DNA from: Bacteroidales bacterium UBA3143
GTDB lineage: Bacteria > Bacteroidota > Bacteroidia > Bacteroidales > Dysgonomonadaceae
Length of the DNA: 64,000 nt
Direction of reading: 5' to 3'
Assembly: GCA_002364735.1 (NCBI GenBank)
Contig: DEZB01000011.1
Location: 63,952 to 127,951 of the forward strand
The first letter of the stretch is position 1, and every line of letters begins with the position of its first letter. Below are positions 17,381-25,758 of this stretch, in pieces. Under the pieces are notes generated by a model. It ran no database searches and was not told where the DNA came from. It worked only from the letters and a program-made list of their open reading frames with translations. A program made the translations under genes and the position numbers.

Positions 17381-18757
17381 TTATTGTGCATTTGCATAAG
17401 AATCTTTCCCAAAAACAGTAAGATATATAATTTTTAAATCCCACCAAAAATCCCAGTTCTTTAGGTACTCCATGTCATAGTCTACTCTTTTTTCCATTTT
17501 CCATAGTTCATCTGTCAAACCTCTATATCCATTCACTTGCGCCCATCCAGTTACACCAGGTTTTACATAATGTCTGACTTTATAATAATTTATTAATGCC
17601 GAATATTGATCTGTATGTTTCAACATGTGAGGACGAGGACCAACAACTGACATTTCGCCTAATAATACATTGATAAATTGAGGAAACTCATCGATGTTAT
17701 ATTTTCTCAATATTGCGCCCACTTTACTAATTCTTGAATCATTTGCTTGCGCCTGTTTTTTATCGGCATCCTCATTCACCTGCATTGTTCTAAACTTTAT
17801 ACAGTTAAATATTTTATTATCAATTCCTGTTCGTTTTTGAAGAAAAAAAACAGGGCCTTTAGAATCTAATTTTATTAAGAGAGCAACTATTGGAAATAAC
17901 CAACTAAAAAGAAAAAAGATTACAAGTGAAGAAAAAACAACATCAAATGCTCGTTTAAAAAAACGATTTGAAAAATTATCCAAGGGAATTTCTTGCGGAT
18001 TATAAATAGCAAGTGAACTTACGAAATCAGCATCATTTAATCTTCTTTCATTCCAGTAAGTGTTCATCATTACATATCTTGCTTTCACGCCAACTTTATT
18101 ACATAAACCAAGAAGTTTTCGTGCATTTTCAACTTCAAAATATTTTGAAGGAGTAACAAAAATTTTCTTTATTCCATGTTTAACTGTCAATATCTCTATA
18201 TCATCTATTTTACCTAAAATTGAGATATCATTCCTATCATAGTCTTCTGTATCCGCAATATAACCAAGTAAATTAAAACCAAGTGTAGGGTTTTTTTCTA
18301 ATAAATAACCCAAAAGCACATCTGTTTCGCGAAGTCCTAATATAACTACATTGCGTTGAAACTTGCCTTTCTTTCGAACATAACTCAAATACTTGTATAG
18401 GATATAAAATACTGTAATCTTTAGGATATAAAATAAGCCAACGTATTGTAGTAGAAATCGCAAAGAATAGTTTTCTGGTAAGAAAACCTGAGCTAAAATC
18501 AACAGAAAAAAAACAAAAACACCCATTCTTAAAGTAATATGTTTTACACGACTTCTGTAATTATCTGAAAAATAATAATTCCTTTTAGAATAGAGTGTAT
18601 AAGCAATAATTTCTGCTATTGCTGCATGTAACAAGTACAAATTTTGATTAACTGAAGTAATTGGATTGAAGTACATAATTGCAAAAACTGCCACAAAAAG
18701 CAGCGTAATATCCAATATGAGAAATAAAAACCTCAACCCTTTGTTTTCTGGTTGCAT
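17381..18757 (-). CDS. Polyprenyl-phosphate sugar-1-phosphate transferase (WcaJ/WbaP type)
   Basis: It is expected to start each repeat unit by moving hexose-1-phosphate from a nucleotide sugar to undecaprenyl phosphate. The 458 residues show four N-terminal helices, a CoA-binding-like Rossmann domain (VVILGLRETDVLLGYLL), a fifth hydrophobic segment and the catalytic bac_transf domain with KFRTMQ, GPRPHMLKHTDQY and KPGVTGWAQVNGYRG. This is the long five-helix architecture of WcaJ. Glucose is usual for that type but the sugar is inferred. It lies far downstream in the locus, after a 333-bp gap. Confidence 0.9.
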   Translation of the reverse strand: MQPENKGLRFLFLILDITLLFVAVFAIMYFNPITSVNQNLYLLHAAIAEIIAYTLYSKRNYYFSDNYRSRVKHITLRMGVFVFFLLILAQVFLPENYSLRFLLQYVGLFYILKITVFYILYKYLSYVRKKGKFQRNVVILGLRETDVLLGYLLEKNPTLGFNLLGYIADTEDYDRNDISILGKIDDIEILTVKHGIKKIFVTPSKYFEVENARKLLGLCNKVGVKARYVMMNTYWNERRLNDADFVSSLAIYNPQEIPLDNFSNRFFKRAFDVVFSSLVIFFLFSWLFPIVALLIKLDSKGPVFFLQKRTGIDNKIFNCIKFRTMQVNEDADKKQAQANDSRISKVGAILRKYNIDEFPQFINVLLGEMSVVGPRPHMLKHTDQYSALINYYKVRHYVKPGVTGWAQVNGYRGLTDELWKMEKRVDYDMEYLKNWDFWWDLKIIYLTVFGKDSYANAQ

Positions 18758-19090
18758 AAGTTAGTGTTTTAAATAAAATAAGCCTAAAACAATAAAGAAA
18801 GATACCTTTTAGTACTAATTGATTATTATAATTTTAGTCATGATTATTAATAAGTTCTTTTCATAGTTCTCTTAAACCAATTTTTAAAGAAAAAGTTTCC
18901 GTTCATATAAAATTAATTTAGTTGTTTTGTCTTTCTGGTAAACGTCTAAAAAAATATCTTTACTTACAGCATCATAACAAATATACAAATACAAAGTTTA
19001 TTGAATTTAATATTTAACACCCTATTAAAAAGTCAAATTCCCAAAAATCAAAAACTGATCAGAAAAACAAAGTGTCATCATCTAACATTT
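18758..19090. other. 333-bp gene-free gap upstream of the initiating transferase
   Basis: No credible gene on either strand. On the minus strand TATATTTG at 18978-18985 fits the TAnnTTTG -7 box about 220 nt before the transferase ATG, so an internal promoter is possible. No -33 match, terminator or repeat stands out. Confidence 0.35.
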
Positions 19091-19873
19091 TTAAGAAAAA
19101 TATAATTTCCCCTCATCAGAAATCTTCCATTGATCAAAACCTTTTTCTTTCCATGGTAAACCTCTATCAAATTTGTATGGCCATGGATAGTGTGGACCTT
19201 TGTTATCTTTTGACCATAAATGGTTTACCTTACCAATTCTTACAGCAGGATTACCAGCATGAAATTCATAGTCTTCTACATTTTTCGTTACAAGAGACTT
19301 TGCTCCTATTAAACAATGTTTTCCTATAGAAAGACCTGGTAAAATAACAGCACCCGCTGCAATTTGCGAAAAATCATCAACCGATGTACCAATTAGATGG
19401 TTTGATGGTGGAAGTAAGTCATTAGTAAAAACCACCATTGGGTAAATAAAAATAAAGTTCTTAAAAGTACATTTACTGGCAATTTGTACATGACTATTTA
19501 ATCGACAATAATCGCCAAAGGTGACATTACCTTGAATATCACTGAAAGTACCAACTATACAATTCTTACCAAACACAGTATTTTCTCTTATTGATACCGT
19601 GTTACCAGTAGTAAAGGAATCTCCAAATATACTGCCTGAGTATAATATTGAGCCGCTTCTTATCAATGAATTAGAACCAATTATAGTCTTAGGATTTACA
19701 TAGTTCTCACTGTAATAAGAATCCACCCCTGGCTCTCCAATAATACAATTTTCGCAAATTGTTGAATTATCGCCAATAACAACATTATCATGAATAATAG
19801 CATGGTCTCCAATTCTTACATTATTCCCAATTATTGCAGAAGAACTAACAATAAAATTATTTTTGAATCTCAT
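19091..19873 (-). CDS. Left-handed beta-helix (hexapeptide) acyltransferase
   Basis: Probably transfers an acetyl or other acyl group to a sugar nucleotide or glycan. The 260 residues contain many imperfect hexapeptide turns from about residue 10 to 190 (AIIGNNVRIGDHAII, then NSLIRSGSILYSG) and end in a short helical tail. The turns GAVILPGLSIGKHCLIGAKSLVTKNV are typical of trimeric LbetaH enzymes. It may N-acetylate the amino sugar made by the FdtA/FdtB enzymes, or accept an acyl group from the cassette's own carrier protein. It is the last gene of that cassette. Confidence 0.8.
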   Translation of the reverse strand: MRFKNNFIVSSSAIIGNNVRIGDHAIIHDNVVIGDNSTICENCIIGEPGVDSYYSENYVNPKTIIGSNSLIRSGSILYSGSIFGDSFTTGNTVSIRENTVFGKNCIVGTFSDIQGNVTFGDYCRLNSHVQIASKCTFKNFIFIYPMVVFTNDLLPPSNHLIGTSVDDFSQIAAGAVILPGLSIGKHCLIGAKSLVTKNVEDYEFHAGNPAVRIGKVNHLWSKDNKGPHYPWPYKFDRGLPWKEKGFDQWKISDEGKLYFS

Positions 19874-19905
19874 TTTTTGATCACTTTAAATTTGTCTACA
19901 GATAT

Positions 19906-21390
19906 TTATAAACTACAATTTGAATTTATTTTTTTACCACTTGATGTCACATCAAATTTTATAGAGAATTCAAATATTTGAGGAAGCTTATAAACAGCTA
20001 ATTTTTCACGACACAATTTCATTAGCTTCTTTTCTAATTCAATCCTATTTGTATATTCATTTATAACAATTAGCGCTTTAATAGCTTCTCCATAAACATC
20101 ATTTTCTACAGCGTATATGGTACAATCAATAACTTCTGGATCTAACACCAGAACCTCTTCAATTTCTTTCGGACTAATGCGATTTCCTCTTACTTTAATA
20201 ATGTTTTTTCTCCTTGAAGTAATAAAAATACAGCCATCATTATCTATGTATCCTAAATCTCCAGTGTGTAACCATCCATTTTTAAGCACTTCATTAGTTC
20301 CTTTTATATCTCGATAATAACCCTTCATAATATTAGCCCCAGAAGCAACTATTTCTCCGATTTCATTAATATCTAAAACGCTGTTTTCATGATCAACCAC
20401 CTTTAAAATTACGTTTGGAATAGCATTTCCAATAGATCCAATTTTTATTTTTAATAATTCTGGAGACAAATAAGCCAATCTTGCGGTTGCTTCTGTTTGA
20501 CCATACATTACAAAGAAATCAACAGTTGGAAAAGCATTAATAAACTCTATAATAAATGCTTCATGTAAGTTTCCACCTGCTTGTGTTACATATCTTAAAA
20601 AAGGGAAATCCGTTTTTGCAAAAGTTTGAGACTTTCGTAGTAGCATTTGATAATGACTTGGTACACCTGAAAATCCAGTACACCTATATTTTTTTAGATC
20701 ATCTATTACTGATCCTAATAACATAAAGTTGTTATTAAAAACTATGGACGCTCCTACTTTCAAATGTGTGTGGAAAACTGATAATCCATAGCAATAATAA
20801 AGTGGAAGTACTAAAAGGATTGTGTCATCTGATTTTAACTTCAAATAAGCCAAGATCGATTCTGTGTTAGCTCGAAGATTTAAGTGAGTAAGCATCACTC
20901 CTTTAGGTTTACCTGTTGATCCTGATGTAAATATTATTTCAGCTAAACGATTGTCATCAAATGATGTTTGTTTAAGTACATCTTCTTTTAAAATAACTTC
21001 TTGACAGTTTGTAATTATTTCATTAAGCGTTGATTCATCAATTTTTTCTGTATTTATATCAATATCGGATCTTAATTTATTTGAAATAAACACCAATTTA
21101 GATTCAGTTAATTCTTCTATATATTTATAGTTTATAGGTTCAATTCCAGGATTAATTGGGACACAAACATTACCTGATTTAATTATTGCCAAATAACTTG
21201 TTATAAAGAAGATTGAATTATTACTAAGAAGTATCATTTGATTATTTTCTCCAAATCTATTTCTAAGATAATATGCAAGCAACATACTATTACTATATAA
21301 AGTATTTAAAGAAAAACCTTTCGATTCACTTAAAATAAAATTTTTAGTAGATTCCTTGTTTTCTGAAAATAAATAATCAAAAAAATTCAT
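19906..21390 (-). CDS. AMP-forming acyl/amino-acid ligase (adenylation enzyme)
   Basis: It should activate a carboxylic acid as acyl-AMP and pass it to CoA or to the carrier protein encoded upstream at 24438. All ANL-superfamily motifs are present in 494 residues: the P-loop FTSGSTGKPKG (about 155), YGQTEA (about 300), TGDLGYID, KVRGNRISPKEIE, and a C-terminal Lys in SSGKKINSN for the adenylation conformation. It lies 51 nt after the NadE-like gene. The set of ligase, carrier protein, AsnB-like and FemAB-like genes recalls exosortase-associated exopolysaccharide loci, where a similar ligase occurs. Substrate unknown. Confidence 0.88.
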   Translation of the reverse strand: MNFFDYLFSENKESTKNFILSESKGFSLNTLYSNSMLLAYYLRNRFGENNQMILLSNNSIFFITSYLAIIKSGNVCVPINPGIEPINYKYIEELTESKLVFISNKLRSDIDINTEKIDESTLNEIITNCQEVILKEDVLKQTSFDDNRLAEIIFTSGSTGKPKGVMLTHLNLRANTESILAYLKLKSDDTILLVLPLYYCYGLSVFHTHLKVGASIVFNNNFMLLGSVIDDLKKYRCTGFSGVPSHYQMLLRKSQTFAKTDFPFLRYVTQAGGNLHEAFIIEFINAFPTVDFFVMYGQTEATARLAYLSPELLKIKIGSIGNAIPNVILKVVDHENSVLDINEIGEIVASGANIMKGYYRDIKGTNEVLKNGWLHTGDLGYIDNDGCIFITSRRKNIIKVRGNRISPKEIEEVLVLDPEVIDCTIYAVENDVYGEAIKALIVINEYTNRIELEKKLMKLCREKLAVYKLPQIFEFSIKFDVTSSGKKINSNCSL

Positions 21391-21441
21391 TATCGTCTCT
21401 TTATTATGGTAAATTTATTGTTTTAGTCCTCCATATTAGTT

Positions 21442-22422
21442 TTAAAAATAGATTGGATGCGATCTTAAGTAAGCAGTAGTATTTCTTTTTCTATCTAAAT
21501 TCCTTAGAATATTATTAATATCTTCTTCCGTCTTTTGTACAGCATCAGCTATTTCGCTAATAGAATAATCATTTTCAGTTCCATATAGAATTAGATCCAT
21601 TGTTCTAAATGGCAATTGAAAAAAGAACTCCTCTTGAGTTTGTTCCGCACTGTAGGTGTCTGTTGTGGGAGTTCTGTCTAAAATATCTTTAGGAACACCT
21701 AAATAATCTGCCATTTGAAATACTTGAGACTTATAAAGTTTCGCAATTGGCATCACATCTGCTCCTCCATCTCCATTTTTTACAAAAAAACCTTGTTCCA
21801 CTTCATGTTTATTTGGAGTTCCTATAACTGCATAATGATAGCATTCTGCATAATAATAAAGCATTGCCATTCGGCTTCTTTGTTTAAAATTTGATGCTGC
21901 AACGATTTGCAAATAATCTCTTACTGGCAACACTTTATTGATTTCTCTTCCATCAGGTTTTATAACTGTAACAGAAAAAACAGGTGGTATATTTCGATCA
22001 ATTTTTTGTTTAATAACTATTTTCGACTTGTCGGTATTAGGATTAAATTCTGAAATAACATTTTCGATTGCACTATTTCGTCTTGCATAACATCCAAAAC
22101 CTGTAAGAGCGCCAGTCATTTCTTCAACAACAACTTTAACTCCAAACTTTTTAGCCAACTCTTTAGCCATTCTTTCGCTATCCGAGTTTGACTCGGCTTC
22201 TGGCAATATAAGTCCTAAAACATTTTCTGCTCCAAATGCTTTTACAGCTAAAGCCAAAGTAGTAGAAGAATCAATCCCTCCACTAATTCCAACAACACCT
22301 CCTTTTCGATTCAATTCAAGATGGACAGTGTTCTTTAGTTTTTTAATAATCTCATTACAAAAAGACTCTATATCTTTAATATGTAAAAGATCTTCAGATA
22401 ATACATATTTAGAATTTCCCAT
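21442..22422 (-). CDS. NadE-like ammonia-dependent amidating enzyme
   Basis: The sequence is that of an ATP-pyrophosphatase of the NAD synthetase family: P-loop GISGGIDSSTTLALA (about 46-60), RSRMAMLYYYAE, GTPNKHEVEQGFF, NGDGGADVMPIAKLYKSQV and PTTDTYSAEQTQEE. It has no glutaminase domain, so it would use free ammonia. At 326 residues it is longer than the usual 270-280-residue NadE. Its location inside a glycan operon, 11 nt after an AsnB-like gene, suggests that it amidates a carboxylate of the glycan precursor rather than, or in addition to, making NAD+. Confidence 0.78.
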   Translation of the reverse strand: MGNSKYVLSEDLLHIKDIESFCNEIIKKLKNTVHLELNRKGGVVGISGGIDSSTTLALAVKAFGAENVLGLILPEAESNSDSERMAKELAKKFGVKVVVEEMTGALTGFGCYARRNSAIENVISEFNPNTDKSKIVIKQKIDRNIPPVFSVTVIKPDGREINKVLPVRDYLQIVAASNFKQRSRMAMLYYYAECYHYAVIGTPNKHEVEQGFFVKNGDGGADVMPIAKLYKSQVFQMADYLGVPKDILDRTPTTDTYSAEQTQEEFFFQLPFRTMDLILYGTENDYSISEIADAVQKTEEDINNILRNLDRKRNTTAYLRSHPIYF

Positions 22423-22433
22423 AGCACATCGAT

Positions 22434-24428
22434 TTAATTCTGTTTTAGATTTATATCAAATACATTGTTTTCCAACATCGAATTTTCTTTATTTAAAAAT
22501 TTTGAATTAGTTTTCTCTATAAATAAAGAATATAATATTTGAGTAGATAAAATTGACGTTAATGCCATATTATCTATTTCTGTTATTTGTTTTGAAAGCT
22601 TCATCTTTTCAAGCAGTTGACTTACATTATCGTAATTAAAAAGACCAGCAGATTGAATCTTTTCTTTCGAGAGAAAGTCATTTATAACAGTCGAATACAG
22701 AGCAGAAAACATAGTTGACCCACCAGGAGTTCTATAAGGTTGCTTTTGTCTGTTAATCACCTCGTTGGGGAGTTTATTTTTCATCATAGCTTTCAAGATA
22801 TATTTCTCTTTTAGGCCATTTAATTTGAAAGATGGATTCAACTTCATGCTCAACTCTATAACTCGATGATCTAAAAAAGGATATCTACCTTCAATTCCAT
22901 TAGCCATTGTCATTCGTTCTCCTTGAGATGACAACAGATAACCACTCATAAAAATTTTCGCTTCAAGCCATTGAGCACGAGACAATATATCAATCTCTTT
23001 TAATTCTGTTCTAATTTTTTCAGTAATTTCTTCTACGGGATTGTAATCTTTTATTTCATCTATTAAATCAGACGAAAAATATTTTTTTATTCGTGAAGTA
23101 TTGTTCCATCTTAATAGATGAGAATAAACTGGAGAGGAAGTTTCTGTTAGCTTGTAACCAAAAAACATTTTTAAAGACAAATTATTTGCTGCATCCATAT
23201 ATGGTAAGTATGGATAAAGCCTCTTCAAAAGTAAGGGACGATATTTAGAAGACGGTTCTTTTGCCCAAAACGCTCTTATTATAGCTTCCTTAAAAATATT
23301 GTATCCTCCTAATATTTCATCAGCTCCTTCACCGCTAAGAACAGAGCTTACAGTATTATCTTTAACTGATTTTGACAACAGTATCATTGGGACTGCTCCT
23401 GTTCGTAATAAAGTGGTTTCAGCATGCCAAACAACACGCTCAAAATTATCAGAAATATCATTTTCATTACACATCAATTTAGTATGATTTGTAGTGAAAT
23501 ACTCCACAATCATTTTTTGATAAAATGACTCATCGTAACGACTATCTGTAAAACCCACAGAAAAAGTATCTAACTTAAAATCAGGACAATTTCTTTTTAT
23601 ATATGCAATTATAACACTTGAATCAATCCCTCCGCTTACATAAGCACCAAAGTTATTATCAGGTTCGATTCTAATTTTAACTGCATCATTTAAAACAGCA
23701 TCAAGTTGATCCATAGCGTCTTCAAACCTTAATCGAGAATATTCATGAGGCTTAAAGACTGGGAAAGTCCAATATTTATTTATTTTGATGCCATCTGAAT
23801 TAAATATTAAACTATGACCTGGAGATAGCTCATAAATATCTTTGAAATTTGTATTAGGAGCTATCGTTGTCCAAAAAGTAATAATTTGAGTAAGTGATTT
23901 AGAAGATATAGTCGGTTTTACTGTGGGGTATTGTAAAATTGCTTTTATTTCTGAAGCGAATATAAAGTCGTTATCATTCTGGGTATAATACAAGGGACAA
24001 ATCCCTACCCTATCTCTTGCTAAAAAGAATTCTTTTTTTCTTGTATTCCAAATTGCAAATGCAAATTGACCATTAATCATATTAAGACAATCGTCACCAA
24101 ACACTTCAAATAAATGAAGCATAAGTACATCATCACTGTAAACATTCAGATAATAACCAGCTTTATGAAGTTTATTTTTTAATTCCGAATGATTAAAAAT
24201 ATTTCCGCTCCAAACAATCCATAATGTTTTTGATTCATTTGAAACAGGAATTCTCTTTGTCACATTTACAACGTTTGATCTTTTTAAATCAGCCATTGCT
24301 ATAAACTCAGAAGTACAAACCCTCAACTCATCAGCCCCTCTATGTTCTATAGAGGTAATCATAGCGTTTATAACATATCGTTTTTCAATGCTTTTTTTAG
24401 AATTATAAAAACCAACTATGCCTGACAT
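22434..24428 (-). CDS. AsnB-like amide synthetase with inactive glutaminase domain (Cys2 replaced by Ser)
   Basis: A 664-residue asparagine synthetase homologue. The C-terminal synthetase domain is intact: P-loop YVSGGIDSSVIIAY and LSGEGADEILGGY, so ATP-dependent acyl-adenylate formation is expected. The N-terminal domain begins MSGIVGF where glutamine amidotransferases have MCGI; the codon is TCA. The NGEIYN motif is SGNIFN, HRGPD is HRGAD and the RL.I.D region is altered, while SDD is kept. Glutamine hydrolysis is therefore unlikely. Beta-lactam and lasso-peptide synthetases are known AsnB relatives without this Cys, so ring closure, ammonia use or another amine acceptor are possible. Confidence 0.87.
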   Translation of the reverse strand: MSGIVGFYNSKKSIEKRYVINAMITSIEHRGADELRVCTSEFIAMADLKRSNVVNVTKRIPVSNESKTLWIVWSGNIFNHSELKNKLHKAGYYLNVYSDDVLMLHLFEVFGDDCLNMINGQFAFAIWNTRKKEFFLARDRVGICPLYYTQNDNDFIFASEIKAILQYPTVKPTISSKSLTQIITFWTTIAPNTNFKDIYELSPGHSLIFNSDGIKINKYWTFPVFKPHEYSRLRFEDAMDQLDAVLNDAVKIRIEPDNNFGAYVSGGIDSSVIIAYIKRNCPDFKLDTFSVGFTDSRYDESFYQKMIVEYFTTNHTKLMCNENDISDNFERVVWHAETTLLRTGAVPMILLSKSVKDNTVSSVLSGEGADEILGGYNIFKEAIIRAFWAKEPSSKYRPLLLKRLYPYLPYMDAANNLSLKMFFGYKLTETSSPVYSHLLRWNNTSRIKKYFSSDLIDEIKDYNPVEEITEKIRTELKEIDILSRAQWLEAKIFMSGYLLSSQGERMTMANGIEGRYPFLDHRVIELSMKLNPSFKLNGLKEKYILKAMMKNKLPNEVINRQKQPYRTPGGSTMFSALYSTVINDFLSKEKIQSAGLFNYDNVSQLLEKMKLSKQITEIDNMALTSILSTQILYSLFIEKTNSKFLNKENSMLENNVFDINLKQN

Positions 24429-24437
24429 ATTTAAAAT

Positions 24438-24722
24438 TTAGTACTCTGTATTTAAGGAAACTTGTCGAATATTTTTGCATAATTTAGCTGATACAAAATC
24501 AGATATGCTCATAATTGATTTAAAATTATCATTGTTCAGCTCATCATCTTCTACTTCAATATTAAATTCTTCCCTCAAGAAATCAATTAAGAATAAAAAA
24601 CCCATTGAATCTAATAAGTTATTCTCAAATATTAATGTTTCCGTTTGAATGTCAGATTTTTCTGTAAAAGACTCTTTAACTATGTAATTATGCACCTTTT
24701 CGATTATCACGCTTTTCTCCAT
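24438..24722 (-). CDS. Dedicated acyl carrier protein
   Basis: A 94-residue carrier protein with the phosphopantetheine attachment site in NNLLDSMGFLF (Ser about 40), an acidic four-helix pattern and no similarity to the housekeeping acpP at 62070 beyond the fold. It is 9 nt before the AsnB-like gene, so both are probably made together. It should carry the acyl or aminoacyl group activated by the AMP-forming ligase. A phosphopantetheinyl transferase is not present in the window. Confidence 0.85.
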   Translation of the reverse strand: MEKSVIIEKVHNYIVKESFTEKSDIQTETLIFENNLLDSMGFLFLIDFLREEFNIEVEDDELNNDNFKSIMSISDFVSAKLCKNIRQVSLNTEY

Positions 24723-24783
24723 AGCATTCTATTTAATGTTGTTTATTATAATAACGTTGATAAATTTTTATTGTTCCATAAAT

Positions 24784-25758
24784 TCATGGTTTAACATTAC
24801 CTAATTGAAAAGTATAGCCAAGTGTTGATATACAATTATGAATTTCCTTAAATCGAACAAGTCCAACATTTGGTTCTCCATCTGTGCTTGATTTACCTAA
24901 GTCGATGAAATTAAAACCTTTTTCTTTATAAAAATTGTAAATATTGAGATAAATAAAATCTACAGCAGCTAATTTACGCGCGGATAAAAGATCTCCTACA
25001 AATACACCCTGAGAAATTTGTTCATGTCCTCTGTAGAAAACACCAGCACTTACCCCCTCTCCATTACTATTTCTAACCAAAAAGAAATCAACTGGAATTA
25101 CATCATTCACTTCCATAATATCTTCTAAAGACATAAATATATTACGATTTTGGCCTTTCCTATTTTCTGAAATAATTTGAAATGCTTCTTTAATCGAGGC
25201 TTCATCTTTTGCCTCGCTAAAAGAGAGTCCTTGCCTTATAGCTCTTTTGCAATTTTGTCTTACTTCACTTTTACACCATTCTCCATCAAAATGTCTTAAA
25301 TCTATAAAATTTAATATATCTGGTGTATTCATGTTGTAACCCAGTCTTATAAAAGCATTTACCAACTTTGCATTTATAGTTGGATTATAAATGTTGGGAG
25401 AAAGTGTTACACTCAAACCTTCAAGATTCCACTCTGTGATGTATTGCTTTAGATGAAGCAGGAAATCATAAATTCGATCATAAAAAACGGCTTCATATTT
25501 ATAATGAAATCCACCAAAAGGAGCTGAAAATGGAGCTAATAGCACGTTATCCTTAATGCCAGCCACCAGTCCAATAGCAACATCTTTATGAGAAGAGTCA
25601 ATTAAGCGAACAACCCTATCAACTTTATTATTTACAAGATTAATAAATCCTTCAGAAATAAATGGATATGGATCATGAGCAAAATAGTTTTTATATTCCT
25701 TTGGTGAAATATCAATTATCATAGTATTTTGTGTGTTTTTTTCGTTTACTATTATCAA
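24784..25758 (-). CDS. FemAB/GNAT-fold acyl or aminoacyl transferase
   Basis: It probably transfers an acyl or aminoacyl group to an amine or hydroxyl. The 324 residues resemble FemAB-like double-GNAT proteins: a first half ending in IDLRHFDGEWCKSEVRQNCKRAIRQG, and a second half with VSAGVFYRGHEQISQGVFVGD and NIYNFYKEKGFNFIDLGKSS, the usual FemAB C-terminal block. There is no signal peptide. It overlaps the preceding glycosyltransferase gene by 4 nt and begins the carrier-protein cassette, so its donor may be the acyl carrier protein rather than tRNA. Confidence 0.72.
   Translation of the reverse strand: MIIVNEKNTQNTMIIDISPKEYKNYFAHDPYPFISEGFINLVNNKVDRVVRLIDSSHKDVAIGLVAGIKDNVLLAPFSAPFGGFHYKYEAVFYDRIYDFLLHLKQYITEWNLEGLSVTLSPNIYNPTINAKLVNAFIRLGYNMNTPDILNFIDLRHFDGEWCKSEVRQNCKRAIRQGLSFSEAKDEASIKEAFQIISENRKGQNRNIFMSLEDIMEVNDVIPVDFFLVRNSNGEGVSAGVFYRGHEQISQGVFVGDLLSARKLAAVDFIYLNIYNFYKEKGFNFIDLGKSSTDGEPNVGLVRFKEIHNCISTLGYTFQLGNVKP

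Noticed and set aside
19091..25758. A complete exosortase/PEP-CTERM system
   Set aside because: The ligase, AsnB-like and FemAB-like genes resemble that setting, but no exosortase membrane protein or PEP-CTERM tail is visible in the window.
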